A DNA stretch of 64,000 bases from Nelumbo lutea (Eukaryota > Streptophyta > Magnoliopsida > Proteales > Nelumbonaceae), in the NCBI GenBank assembly GCA_022828595.1, contig JAKGHH010000001.1, forward strand, positions 70,614,401-70,678,400, written 5' to 3'. A program made the position numbers and the translations under genes. The notes under the pieces were generated by a model. It searched no databases. It was not told the origin of the DNA and saw only the letters and a program-made list of their open reading frames with translations. Within the stretch, counting starts at the first letter, position 1, and the number at the start of each line of letters is the position of its first letter. Positions 9,385-19,717 of the stretch are shown piece after piece.

Positions 9385-10744
9385 TTCACAAGATGCACTA
9401 GTGGCTGAAATGCATTATGCTTCAACTAGAGAAAGTGTCACAATATTTTTTTTTTTGGATGACCAAGAGATCATTTTACTTTCCAAAGAGAAAACATATC
9501 TAGTTGTGCTTTTTCAGTCATCTATAGAACTAGCTCAATCACTATATGAAAATCCAACTAGCTTGTAGTCATTTTCACTTTCATATTTCAGCCCAAAGTT
9601 CTTAATTCTTTTCACATATCTAAGTATTCTCTTTGTTGCCCCATTTACTTGGCTTTCACCCTTCTTCTTTTGAAGCTTCTTCAAACTTTTGTGATTCTAA
9701 TGCAAGAAATGCAATATCACAAGAATCAAAGATTTCTTGAAGTGAATGTACATTTCTTGGTGGAGTATCCGAATCTACACCACTTGGACTTACTTTCCAT
9801 GGAACTTGGTTACTTGAACTTTAGGGAATCATTCTTGGATTGAAACTTGTTGAGCTTGATCTTCTTGAGTTTGTTGGTCGTGCATTTGATGTAGTTGTAT
9901 CATGATCATGGTCATTGGGCATCACTTCTTTTTCATCTTCTATAACATATTTTGTTGTTTGTAGGGAATTTTCTCCAAAGTTCCATGCCCCCTCTTCATC
10001 AAATATTACATCACTTGAAATTACCAACTCATTTGTAGTTGGATTCATTAATTTTTAACCTTTGGATTCATCACTATAACAAAGGAAGATACATTTCTCA
10101 CCTTTGCCATCAAACTTTTCTCTCTTCTTTGAAGAAATGTGGGCATAAGCAATGAAACCAAACACTTTAAATGAGCTAACAACAGGCTTCTTTTTGTGCC
10201 ATGCTTCCAAAGGTGTTTTATTTTGCACCACTTTGGTGGGAGAGCAATTTAATATGTGGACAATAGTATGAACTATTTCAGCTCAGAAATTTTTGGGAAG
10301 ATTTTTATCTTGCATCATGCTTCATGCCATTTCTACATTGGTTCTATTTCTTCTTTCAACTACCCCATTTTGTTGTGGGGTATGTCTTATTGTCAACTCT
10401 CTTTGATGCCTTGTTCTTCACAAAATTTCCCAAATTCTCCCCATGAAAACTCTTTTCCTCTATTAGTCCTCAAAACTTTTAATTTGTGATCAATTTGCTT
10501 CTAAATTAAAGCTTTGAATTGAATAAAAGTAGGCAATGCTTGTGATTTTGCATTTAAGAAGTATACCCCGCATCATTCTAGTAAAACCGTCGACAAAGAG
10601 AAGATAGTACCTCTTGTTGTTGAATGAAGGTGTCCTCATGGGATCACAAATATCAGCATGAACCAACTCCAATGGTGCCTTTGAATGCTATGATCTCTCT
10701 GAAAATGGTACCCTATGATGAGGTGGTAAATTTAAAATATGGAT

Positions 10745-11031
10745 CTCAGTCTAGTCGGCGAGACCTTGGTGGGAGGCCTCCCTTTGTGTCGAGGTCTCAA
10801 TCTTGGTCCTAAGGTGGCCGTCTCGATCCTGATGAGGTGTGTACGGGTCGGCCATGGCGAGGTGGTGATGAAGAACCCTCAGGGCATGTGAGGTGTATCT
10901 GACGTGGTTCCGAGTAGGTCTCTGTCATTTTGGCTAAGGCAAGTCATTGCCTATGTGGTGTTGGGGTGTCATGTGATGATTTTGGGATCACCACATTGCA
11001 CATTGTCACTAGAGGACCAAATCTACCATCA
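10745..11031 (-). repeat. 3' LTR of the degenerate relic (only its first part remains)
   Basis: It starts next to the polypurine tract (TGATGGTAGATTTGG on the minus strand from 11031). It is homologous to the right-hand LTR down to about 10745, where it meets the Copia relic. About 0.9 kb of LTR expected beyond that is absent. Confidence 0.6.
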
Positions 11032-13041
11032 TTAATTGCCCCCACTCCCAAGTTGAGCTTAGCTTGGTGAAGGGAGTAGTTCGCTGCACGTCTTTGGCCT
11101 AAAGTGACAGTTTAGCTTTTTTTTTTCTTTTTTTTTGTGCCGACCTAATTTTCTCACCTGAGCTAGAAGAGTCTAAGGGTTAAATGTGGCATTAGGCAGA
11201 ACATTGCCATCTTGACCATTGGGTGCAGGAGAAAACTCATCAACACGAGGAGAGGCATAACGAGCACTAGCGAGCACTCCGAGGACATCCACCGAGCTAG
11301 GGATGTAGGCCTCGAGGAGTTCCATCATTTTCCCGAGTACCTCAAGAGCAGAGTTCATCGTGTTTGCCCTCAAGTGGGCTTCAAACTGTGCCATGCTTCC
11401 TTAGGTCGCTCCACTCATAAACTTCTATGTAGGGTCCCTCATGCCAGTCCTCGAGTGGGAGGCTGACAAGGTCGATGCGGAACCCAAAACTGAAGTGGAG
11501 GATAGCGGAGAGGGCAATGAGAATGATGCCAATGAGGGTGGTATCGACAAGGACGAGGACGATAGTGCATGTTTGATTGAGATGAGGTGTACTTAGCGTG
11601 GGTCAATCATCTGTTGCCATCGTGTTTTGAATAGGTCAGCTTAAAGGAGCCTTAATGCTAAGCACGGTTTGGCTTCCCATTTATAGATTTTTTTTTCGAA
11701 GTGTGTGTATCACAAGTCAGTTCATCTAGGTCACCAAAGTAAGTCTCAATCAGATCACCAAAATTTTAACAGGCAAGTTTTCTCTTAGCACCTTGACCTA
11801 CAGACATCTTGCAACCTCTACAGGGTTGACCAGTGTATTGGTCGTCAACTCCTACAAGAACCATTGAGGGCTCAACTTGCGGGGGCAGCCTTACAGTTTG
11901 TTGGTTGTCAACTCTCATAGGAAGTATGGAGGGTTCGACATGCGGGGGGGGCTACACAGTCAGGGTTGGGAGATTTTGTTCGGGTGAGATCTCTAGTGTA
12001 GGCTGGGGTAAAGAGCGATCTCTTTGAAAGACAGAGAAGGGTCTTGTGAAAGGGGAAGCGAGGATCTTCTTGGGTTGAGGATGCAGGGAAGATGGGGAGA
12101 ACTTGAAGTGTGTTCTGGGGTGCTGGGTGACAGGTTGCTCAGGATTGGATGACCTCTGATACAAGGAGGATCCTTATTTATGGAGGGGATCCCAAGATCC
12201 TAAAAGGTAGGAGATAAAGATATTCGCTCCATACCGAGGAAGGGAATATTTGATTTACTGCCAATTATTGGATGCACTACTAGGGTATCGCCACGTGTTT
12301 CATGAGGATCTTCTCATGGATTGGCTTTCCTTATCCTCGAGATCCCTCATTACTCACATGTGCTACTACCTTTTCGCGTGTCATAACTAATCTTATGTGG
12401 CAACGGTGACATCACCGTTTGGCAGTTGGTAATTTGCTGATTCCACGTGGCGGCCCACAGGGTTCTTTGCTATCATGGGTTTGTGTGTGTCCGGCCACAC
12501 ACGATCCTCACCATGGGCTCGGCCTGTTGTCTCTTTTAACCCATCGTCAAGGGTGGGCTCGCAGGCTATGAATTCATCGTGGATTGTAATGGGTGTAGCT
12601 TCATTGCACATTGTAGTGGGTATAACTTTATCGCAAGCTCAGGTGAGCTTGGGTCCTTTGAACGGGTCCCTGTGGGGTTTCTTTAGGTTTGGGCACTGAC
12701 TGGGCTCGGTGGACCGCGATTATCGTGGTTTTGCTTCGTGTATTGCTAGTCCATCATAGAGGTGACAATGTGTCGCAAGTTCATTGCGACATGGGGGTCG
12801 ATTGCAAGCTGCTTGCATATGTTTTTGTGGTGTTATTCTTGATGTCTGAGTGTTCTTTGAGGATCTGAATGAGCGACATATACCTACAGCTAGAACTTGT
12901 TCAGGCTGGATCATTCTGATTCTAGCCCTCTAAAGGGGTTCCTTTGATCCAAGCGTTGTCGTTGTTGCTTGACGGTGCCATTAGGTTTAGATGGTTGAGA
13001 ACTTAGATTTTGTATAGTGTGTTCCCACAGACGACACCAAT

Positions 13042-14187
13042 TGATGGTGCATGATCTGACACTCATTGCTGGTGGATGGCTCGGATGCTGGACTAAGTAG
13101 GTTGCCTAGTTAAGCTGCAAGAAAAGAGAGATCAGTGTTTGAGTTACTTTACTCAGGGTGGGCACTCTGATGCTTAAGTCAACAATAAGTTCTTGGAGAG
13201 CTATAAAGAGAGAGCTATAAAGAGAGAGCTAGTATGCTGGAGAGATAAATCATGTGTACCTTTTTTAGGAAGGGAACGCCTTTATATAGGCAATCTATCG
13301 TGAGACTTACGAAGCATGCCCGAGATCTCTGGCCCATCTGGTTCAGAGGTGGTTTCACGCTTGGAAGTGGACCCCGCATAAGTGGGTAGTGCTTATCCAG
13401 TTGCACCCGTAGCGGGCGGGGTGATAACTGGCTCTTCCAACGTGGCATCGTGATCCCTAGGAAGTTAGAGACAATAGCTTGCTTAAGGAGGAGGTCACCT
13501 GATGCGTTAGGCAGGTTGCCAATTGGGTCCCAGTTAGGTCAGAAGGGTCTTGGGGGAGGTCGCCCCTAATTCAGAGGTCCCTAGCTCAATCATGATGAGG
13601 TCGCCACCTGGGTCTTCATTAGGTTCGTAGAGATAGGTTGCCTCTTTTGCTGACCTAGTCCTATCAAGATGTTACGCTATCAGGTTGGTGGAGGTAGGTT
13701 GCCAGCTAAGTCTCCGTCAGGTCAACGGAGGTAGGTTGCTAGTTGGGTATCTGCCAGGTTGGTGGAGGTAGGTTGCAACCTGGGTCTCTATCAGGTTAAC
13801 GGAGGTAGGTCACCACTTGAGTCTCTGTTAGGTTGGTGGAGATAGGTTACCTCTTTTGCCATCCTATTCCTGTCGAGATCTTACGTTGTCAGGTCAGCGG
13901 TGGTAGGTTGCTAATTGGGTCTCTGTCAAGTTGGTGGAAGTGTAGGTTGGTTGACCACCACGTCATGCAAGTTGCTTCTTGGACCTTAGTCTGCTCAGTG
14001 AGACCTCGATGGGAGGTCTCCCTTCGTGCCGAGGTCTCAAGCTTGGTCCTAAGGTGGTCGTCTTGATCCTGATGAGGTGTCTACAGGTCGACCATGGCAA
14101 GGTGGTGACAAAGCGCCCTCAAAGGCATGTGAGGCACATCTGATGTGGTTCCGAGTAGGTCTCTGTCATTTTGGCTAAGTTAAGTCA
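13042..14187 (-). repeat. 5' LTR of the degenerate relic (truncated at its outer end)
   Basis: The inner boundary is TG/CA at 13042 next to the primer-binding site. The outer part at 13986-14187 is homologous to 10745-10955. The outermost 76 bp present in the other LTR (10956-11031) are missing, replaced by unrelated sequence after 14187. The LTR includes the 37-bp minisatellite. Confidence 0.6.
13681..13860. repeat. 37-bp minisatellite inside an LTR
   Basis: Nearly five tandem units of 37 bp begin at 13681, 13718, 13755, 13792 and 13829. Each opens with CAGGTTGGTGGAGGTAGGTTG or a close variant. Decayed versions can be followed outward from about 13500 and into 13930. Confidence 0.85.
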
Positions 14188-14376
14188 TCACCAAGTCAAA
14201 TCTAATCCAAATGGATCGAATTGGGTCCAATCCAATCCAAATTGAATCAAACACCAAAGTAATATGAGAAATCTAGAAAACATATAAAAAAACTACAACA
14301 CCTATTGCAATTCAATCTAGTCCAATTAAAATGCAAACGAATTGGATTGAGTCCAATCAAATCCAAACTGAATGAA

Positions 14377-14754
14377 TAAAAGTGCTTTTTTAAAGTGCTT
14401 TTATAAAAGTACTTTTAATAAAAGTGCTCTCATAAAAGTGCTTTTTTGAAAGTACTTTCACAAAAGTTCTTTCATAAAAGTGCTTTTATAAAGGTACTTC
14501 AATAAAAGTACTTCCATAAGTTTTTTTTGTAAAAGTATTTTTTATAGAAGTACTTCAGTAAAAGTGCTTTTATAAAAGTACTTTCTTAAAAGTTCTTTTA
14601 TGTCATTTCGTAAAAGTACTTTTATAAAAATGCTTTCATAAAAGTGCTTTTGTAAAAATACTTCACTTTCACAAAAGTACTTTTCATAAAATTATTTGTA
14701 TGAAGTGCTTTTGTAATAGTTGTTTTATAAAAGTGCCTTCATAAAAGTGTTTTC
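14377..14754. repeat. 14-bp minisatellite, consensus AGTGCTTTTATAAA
   Basis: About 25 imperfect tandem units of 13-15 bp alternate GTGC and GTAC cores (AGTGCTTTTATAAA, AGTACTTTCATAAA). A few units are expanded. No open frame spans it. It is not CRISPR-like because there are no spacers. Confidence 0.85.
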
Positions 14755-15173
14755 AGTTTTGATCGGTTTCAAATTGAACAAGGTTTGGCAGAGTTTCCTC
14801 AAATAATGAAAATGAGCAAGATGGGGCATGATAATTTTTCATGCTACAGGCTACTCAATTTTTGTACTATGGGAATGATTTTTCATTCTAAAAAGATTGT
14901 GACCCTTGGCAAGAATTTTATAACCAAACACTCTAATGTTATTCATTCTTGCCTAGAATGAGCAAGAATTGAAAGAATGAGGCCTAGAGTAGTGAACCAA
15001 ACATGGCCAAAATGAAGTAAAAGAGAGATAAAAAGAAGTCAAGTCAGAAATAACACACATGGATTATGTGATTCAGCTTTTAACCTATTTCCATGAATAA
15101 AGGAGGATCAAGAATCCATTATAGAAAATGATGGAGATTATAGAGTTGAGCAAACCCTCTCTTTAAAAAACTA
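14755..15173. other. Spacer, no gene seen
   Basis: AT-rich sequence with fragments that resemble a MITE with degenerate ends (ACCAAACATGG-like near 15000). There is no reliable boundary or coding capacity. Confidence 0.4.
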
Positions 15174-15636
15174 GGGGTGGATTCAAACCGAGTTGAGATG
15201 AATATCTAGAGGTTTAAATAGGTCAGATCATTATCCAATCCAAATCTGATCCTATTTTTGTTGGATTTAGATAACTCTCAGTCGTACTTTTGGATTGGAT
15301 TGGATCATCAGATCACCCCTTATCCAGTCCAATCTAACCTATATATATATATATATATTATGTATATAGTTATAAATATATTTACTTATAAAAAAGACAT
15401 GTATATATTAATAGATTTATTTATAAATATGTTTATATTGTATTTTTGTAATTTTTTTAAATAATTCATTAGTTTTTTCATAATTCGAATAAGATTGGAT
15501 CATATTCGGATATTCAACATCCTTAATGGGTTCAAATTTGAATCACTATTTGTATGATCTGATTAAATCTTTAGATTGGATCAAATATCGGATTCGAATA
15601 TACTTTGATTTGAACCTGATCTGATCTGTTTGCATC
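15174..15636. mobile_element. hAT-type MITE, (GGATTGGATCC)-rich family, ends partly eroded
   Basis: It starts TAGGGGTGGATTC and ends GTTTGCATCCTA, the eroded complement of TAGGGGTGCAAAC. The interior is rich in GATCTGATC and GGATTGGATCA motifs around an AT microsatellite at 15341-15359. No 8-bp duplication is recognisable. The next element abuts it and may have disturbed the right flank. Confidence 0.55.
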
Positions 15637-15639
15637 CTA

Positions 15640-16115
15640 TGAATAGCTATTCGAGCTCGGCTCGCCAATAAACCATCAAGCACAAGCTTAAGATAGAGGC
15701 TTGAGCTCGAATTCGACTTGAGTCAAAAGCTTGTAAGTTCAAGCTCCGCTATAAGCCAACCATTATATAAAAATAAAAAATATACATATAAAAAAGTTTT
15801 TTATTTGACATATAAAAAATAAGAATTATAAAAATTAGTTATTATATATATAAATAAAAATATCATATACATAATATTTTTTAGTATGTATAATATTTTG
15901 ATATTTATTGTGTATGTATGTATGTATGTATGTATGTATGTATACATATATACATATATATATATGTAAAAGCTCGATTAGGCTCGAGCTTGGCTTGAAT
16001 CGTAATTGAACCTATATATTAAGCTTGAGCTTAGCTCGAAGCTCGGTTTAGATCGAGCCAAATCGAGCTTTTCATGAGCCGAGCTCAAAGAGCTCATAAA
16101 AAGCTCGTCATTCTC
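15640..16115. mobile_element. GAGCTCG-family hAT-type element, second copy, inverted
   Basis: Read on the minus strand, ACGAGCTTTTTATGAGCTC through CATGAAAAGCTCGATTTGGC follows the same order as the left end of the copy at 8845-9384, including GCCAAGCTCGAGCCTA and an AT core with a (TATG)n run at about 15909-15945. The TAGGGGTGG tips are lost. Confidence 0.65.
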
Positions 16116-16799
16116 AAAAACAATCTCTACTTCTCTTCAAAGGCAAAGACTAAAGAGAAAACACCCAATCAACATAGCATATCGTAATTGGGCTGGACCC
16201 ATAAACCGAAAATGGGTTGGTCCAAGCTCTGTGATTTTTTTTTTCAATTTGATTCAAAAACACGCCATGAAACAGATTACAATAAAAAATTCAAGGCACA
16301 AACACAATAAATAATTTATTATCTACAACAAGAGAAAATGTGTGTTTAAAAAAGTAAAAGTCATACAAGGGAGATTAGCATAATATAGGGCAAGAAAATT
16401 TGTGTTTTACTGTTTTCGTAAAAAAATGGGTAAATTACAAAGACCTCCATGTACTATAGGGTTTGTGACAATGACCCCCCTGTACATTGTTTTGCGACAA
16501 AGACCCCCTGTACTATGACCATGAGACAAAGACCCCCCATTGACCATCAAGTCAGATGACGGAATGCATTAAATTATCAAAATACCCCACTAAACTTTTT
16601 CTATTTTCTTTTTTTGCCCTTTTTCTCTTAAAACCTATTTAACCTATTGTTTTCCCTTTCTTCTCATTCTTTCTCTGTCCCAACTCTCCAAAATGAAAGG
16701 ACGGAGGAATTGATCTCCATATCTTGCTTGATCTCCACTATCTTCAACTCTCATTCATAAACAATTTTGCTTTGCCAATTAGAGAATTGATCTTCACTA

Positions 16800-17163
16800 T
16801 CTTCAACTCTGCTCTTTGACTCAAAACGTAACGAGCAGGACAATATCCAATAAAACATTCACTATTTTCTCTCTCTGCATTTTCAAGGTTAGGAAGCCAA
16901 CTATGAACTTGTGTTAATATGGCATCCGCTCTTTCTTCCTAGGTTTGCATTACCAGCTAGTTGGCTTCCTCTCCTCTCGTTTGAGCTGCACTCAATAGTT
17001 GTTGTGTATGATCTCTCCTCGAAATTAAGATTTTTGTGAGTTCATTAAGGTTCTTGATGTTCCTTCTATAATGAGAAATATAACCAATCTGCAGCCCGAC
17101 AGACATTAGTATGCACTTTACCACTTCCGTAAGGGGAGTTACCAAGATTTCCAACAAACTCAT
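16800..17163 (-). pseudogene. N-terminal coiled-coil fragment of a CNL (RPS5-like) disease-resistance gene
   Basis: CNL proteins are intracellular immune receptors with a coiled-coil, an NB-ARC ATPase and leucine-rich repeats. From Met at 17163 the minus strand reads VKCILMSVGLQIGYISHYRR, then NLNELTKILISRRDHTQQLL. After two in-frame TAG codons in the same frame it continues ADAILTQVHSWLPNLENAER and ECFIGYCPARYVLSQRAELK. This is the order seen in RPS5-type receptors: hydrophobic start, coiled coil, VxxWL segment, then a GYCP-like cysteine region. The P-loop and everything after it are absent. It lies wholly inside the Mutator-like element, so capture is the likely origin. The two stops make a functional product unlikely. 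Confidence 0.72.
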
Positions 17164-17458
17164 TTTGGGTTTTGGATTTCGAATAGCAGAAACAATATAA
17201 TTTAAAAAAAAAAAAAAAAAGCAAGAATACAAAGAGTTGATTTTTTTTTTTTTGCCTTTTCATGAACCAAATAACAACAAAAATTTATCTCAAACTAAAG
17301 CACCAAAGCTTGTCTATGTATTGGAAATGATGGTCACAGGGTACTTATCTTAATGAATTCGCTCTCTAGTTGCAGAACGATGTATTTATCGGTAGGAAGT
17401 AATGTTCCACTTTCACCACCTGCAGATCCTTTGGTCTGACCAAACTGTTGATCTGTAT

Positions 17459-17580
17459 TCAACAATGGGTGTGTTGAAGCTTTGAAGTTTGAAGGATGGA
17501 TGTGTTAACCCATTAACCGCCACCAACTTTGCTACAGTCGTACCATACATCACTCCGATGCTGCTTAAGCTCTCCCCTGC
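17459..17580 (-). pseudogene. LysM-domain fragment inside the Mutator-like element
   Basis: LysM domains bind chitin, peptidoglycan or Nod-factor glycans. The minus strand from 17580 reads AGESLSSIGVMYGTTVAKLV followed by AVNGLTHPSFKLQ. This fits a LysM core: a G(D/E)(T/S)LSSI start, a YGTTV middle and a hydrophobic xxxNGL end. It is one partial domain; a CAG just upstream could be an old splice acceptor. No signal peptide or kinase is nearby. The short length limits certainty. Confidence 0.6.
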
Positions 17581-17784
17581 GTGCACAAAGGGTAGTATTA
17601 AAAGGTCAGGGAAGATGAATAGTGTTTTTCTCGTTTAGTTGTTACAAGGGTAGTACGGGAATTAAAAAATATTGTAACGGCTTTTTTGGATGAAAGACTA
17701 ACGGAAGAGGATCTTTGTCTCATTGTCATAATATAAGAGGATCTTTGTCACAAAACAAAGTACAGGGGTCTTTATAATTTATCC

Positions 17785-19465
17785 TAAAAGAAATATCGAT
17801 GAGATCCTAATTAATTGAGTTATCACTGCCGGAATCTGTTACATGACGAGTCAATCTGCAACGCAACATTAGCTTCCCTGAAGGCATGGGAATATTGCCT
17901 ATTCAGAAGATCTTTATTTCTGCTATCTTCAACCTTTCTTTGTTAATTGAAATCGACTAAATGAGCTTTGTCGTGTGTTTTCTTGTCCTCCTTTACTATT
18001 AACCTTCTGAAATCTGATTAAGGCGTTTGGTAAAAGTCAGCCAGATCTCTTTGAAGTTCCTCCTCTCCTAGTATCTGTTTTTTTTCCACGGGGAAGTCTT
18101 AGAAGTTGTTTTAGCACCAATTGTTACAACTGATAAATCCATTATTTGCTCTCTGTGTGATGTTTGCAACAATCTTTACATCATTTATTGCAATACTGTC
18201 CATTTTCAAAAGGAAACAAGGGTTTTAATGGTTCGATGCCTGGGTCAATGAATTATTGATCAATTCAACGGTTTTTGGACAGAGACCGGATTGAGAGTAA
18301 AATGTAACTAATTGCCTGGATGGTTCCTAAGACAAACAGTACGACCATTTGGATCAATAATGGTTTTAAAACATTACTTGGTACTAACTTCACTAGCTTT
18401 GCATTATTGTTCAATTTTACCAAATTGGTGCTTGTGTTATATATACACCAAAGCAGAAATTAACAGCATAAAAAAAGGGAGAATGACAGTTCAGCCTAGG
18501 GTGAGAAGCTCAAAATACAATTGGGGTAGGTGCCAGATCGAAACAGGCGGATATTTGTGTCAAAATACAATTGGGTGAGAAGCTCAAAATACAATTGGGG
18601 TAGGTGACCCATATTTGTGTCAAAATTGCATTGGCCCACTTAACTCGAAAATAACCTATTTTTTACCTGAAATTTCAAGTATTAAATCATGTATACATAT
18701 TTGAACCAACCAATAAAAAATGTATCCATATTTGAATGAATACTATCATTATTATAATATCTAATAATGACATTAAATAGTTTTTATGAATTTATTTAAA
18801 TAATAAGTGATTGAATTTTTATTTTACTATTTAGATCTATTTATTGTATAATTTTAAATAGAATAAAAATGTTTATTTTACTATTTAGATCTATTTATTG
18901 TATTATTATTTAAATAATAATAGATCTATTTAGATCTATTGTATATTTTTTATGTATGTTGATGAACTGACCACCCATTTAAGGACAATTTTGTAATTTG
19001 CTCAATTTTAATGAGATTAATAAAAGATAAGAGGGATAGAAGAGATCGCCGAACTCTCTTCTCCATCTTTCTTGTTGTCTTCTTCTTCCCTTTTCTTTTC
19101 TTTTTACTATAATCTGAGATTATTTTATAATTTTTTATTCAACTGAATCACATCTAAGTTAATCATATTAACTAGCGAAGTAATCCATGCTAAGCACGAG
19201 AGTGAACAGAAAATCCACACCAATCCCAGATGCTCGATTTTCTTCACTTCCAAAGAAAATCCATAGGACACGATTGGCAAAAATCAAAACAATCAAACAT
19301 ATTGGTAATATATAACCAAAAAGATAAAAAAAAAAAAAAGACAACTGCACATATTCTGCACATTTATTTCTATACATTTTCCTGCACAACCTATTAAAGT
19401 GAGATAGTGTCATACGGTTAAAGGATTGAACAATTTAACCAGCATAGAACTACTTGTATTTCTTT
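17785..19465. other. AT-rich spacer with short tandem duplications, no gene seen
   Basis: A segment containing GTGAGAAGCTCAAAATACAA occurs at 18501-18532 and again at 18574-18606. A second short duplication (TTTACTATTTAGATCTATTT) occurs near 18826 and 18876. Open frames are short and unrecognised. Confidence 0.5.
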
Positions 19466-19470
19466 GTTTA

Positions 19471-19711
19471 TGAGAAACTCGAGTTTGAAGGGAAAGATTT
19501 TCTTTCTATATCTTCTGTCAGTCGATCATTACAAGATATATATATATATACAGAGGTAGAGTTAGCTCCCTCTTGCGATTAGGATACAAACTCCTAAATG
19601 AATAATGAAAACCAAAGCAAGAACAACTAAGATACATACAACAGATAGGAGTCATACAGCAAGAGATAAGGCAAAGAGATAAGACTACGCTAAGAATGCA
19701 CGGGCTTAATA
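19471..19711 (-). repeat. Copia 1, 3' LTR
   Basis: It is 241 bp. By eye it differs from its partner by 11 substitutions and a 4-bp length change in a TA run, about 95% identity. That implies insertion some time ago but not anciently. Confidence 0.93.
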
Positions 19712-19717
19712 CCCTCC

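Larger units (their letters stand above)
8300..10722 (-). mobile_element. Decayed Ty1/Copia retrotransposon relic lacking most of its reverse transcriptase
   Basis: On the minus strand from 10722 downward are broken pieces of integrase (LELVHADICDPMRTPSF at about 10670, KVFGFIAYAHISSKKREKF, then NELVISSDVIFDEEGAW at about 10020). These jump directly to RNase H pieces (KRILRYVKRIKNFGLKYE near 9610, SASCEAIWLRRLL near 8830-9400, DQLVDVFT near 8625). Nearly the whole reverse transcriptase between them is missing. A polypurine tract (AAAAGGAGG near 8550) leads into a TGTTGAAAAG... 3' LTR extending to roughly 8300. Gag, protease and the 5' LTR are not seen. There are many stops. It is an old element, later invaded by the hAT-type element at 8845-9384. 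Confidence 0.8.
10745..14187 (-). mobile_element. Degenerate LTR retrotransposon relic with largely non-coding interior
   Basis: The ends share a direct repeat of about 200 bp (10745-10955 and 13986-14187). On the minus strand, a TTGGTGTCGTCTGTGGGAAC sequence lies just inside the right-hand LTR at about 13022-13041, in the place of a primer-binding site; TGGCGCCGTCTGTGGGAA is a common start of plant Gypsy interiors. A polypurine tract GGGAGTGGGGGCAA lies at about 11037-11050, just before the left-hand LTR. A gag-like start (MAPSSNNDNAWIKGTPLEG) follows the primer site but soon stops, and I find no protease, RT or integrase in the 2 kb interior. Both LTRs are incomplete at opposite ends. A LARD-like or heavily deleted Gypsy element fits best. 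Confidence 0.65.
16428..17784. mobile_element. Mutator-like element carrying host gene fragments (Pack-MULE candidate)
   Basis: The left end (GGGTAAATTACAAAGACC from 16428) and the right end (complement GGATAAATTATAAAGACC from 17784) are inverted copies. Similarity continues for about 100 bp through TGTACTTTGTTTTGTGACAA-like and GAGACAAAGA segments. The flanks TAAAAAAAT and TAAAAGAAAT could be a decayed 9-10 bp target duplication, as Mutator elements make. No transposase is seen. The 1.36 kb element contains parts of two unrelated host gene families, both on the minus strand. Known Pack-MULEs have this organisation. Confidence 0.72.

Noticed and set aside
14377..14754. CRISPR-like array
   Set aside because: Units are contiguous and degenerate, without spacers, in a plant nuclear context; it is a minisatellite.
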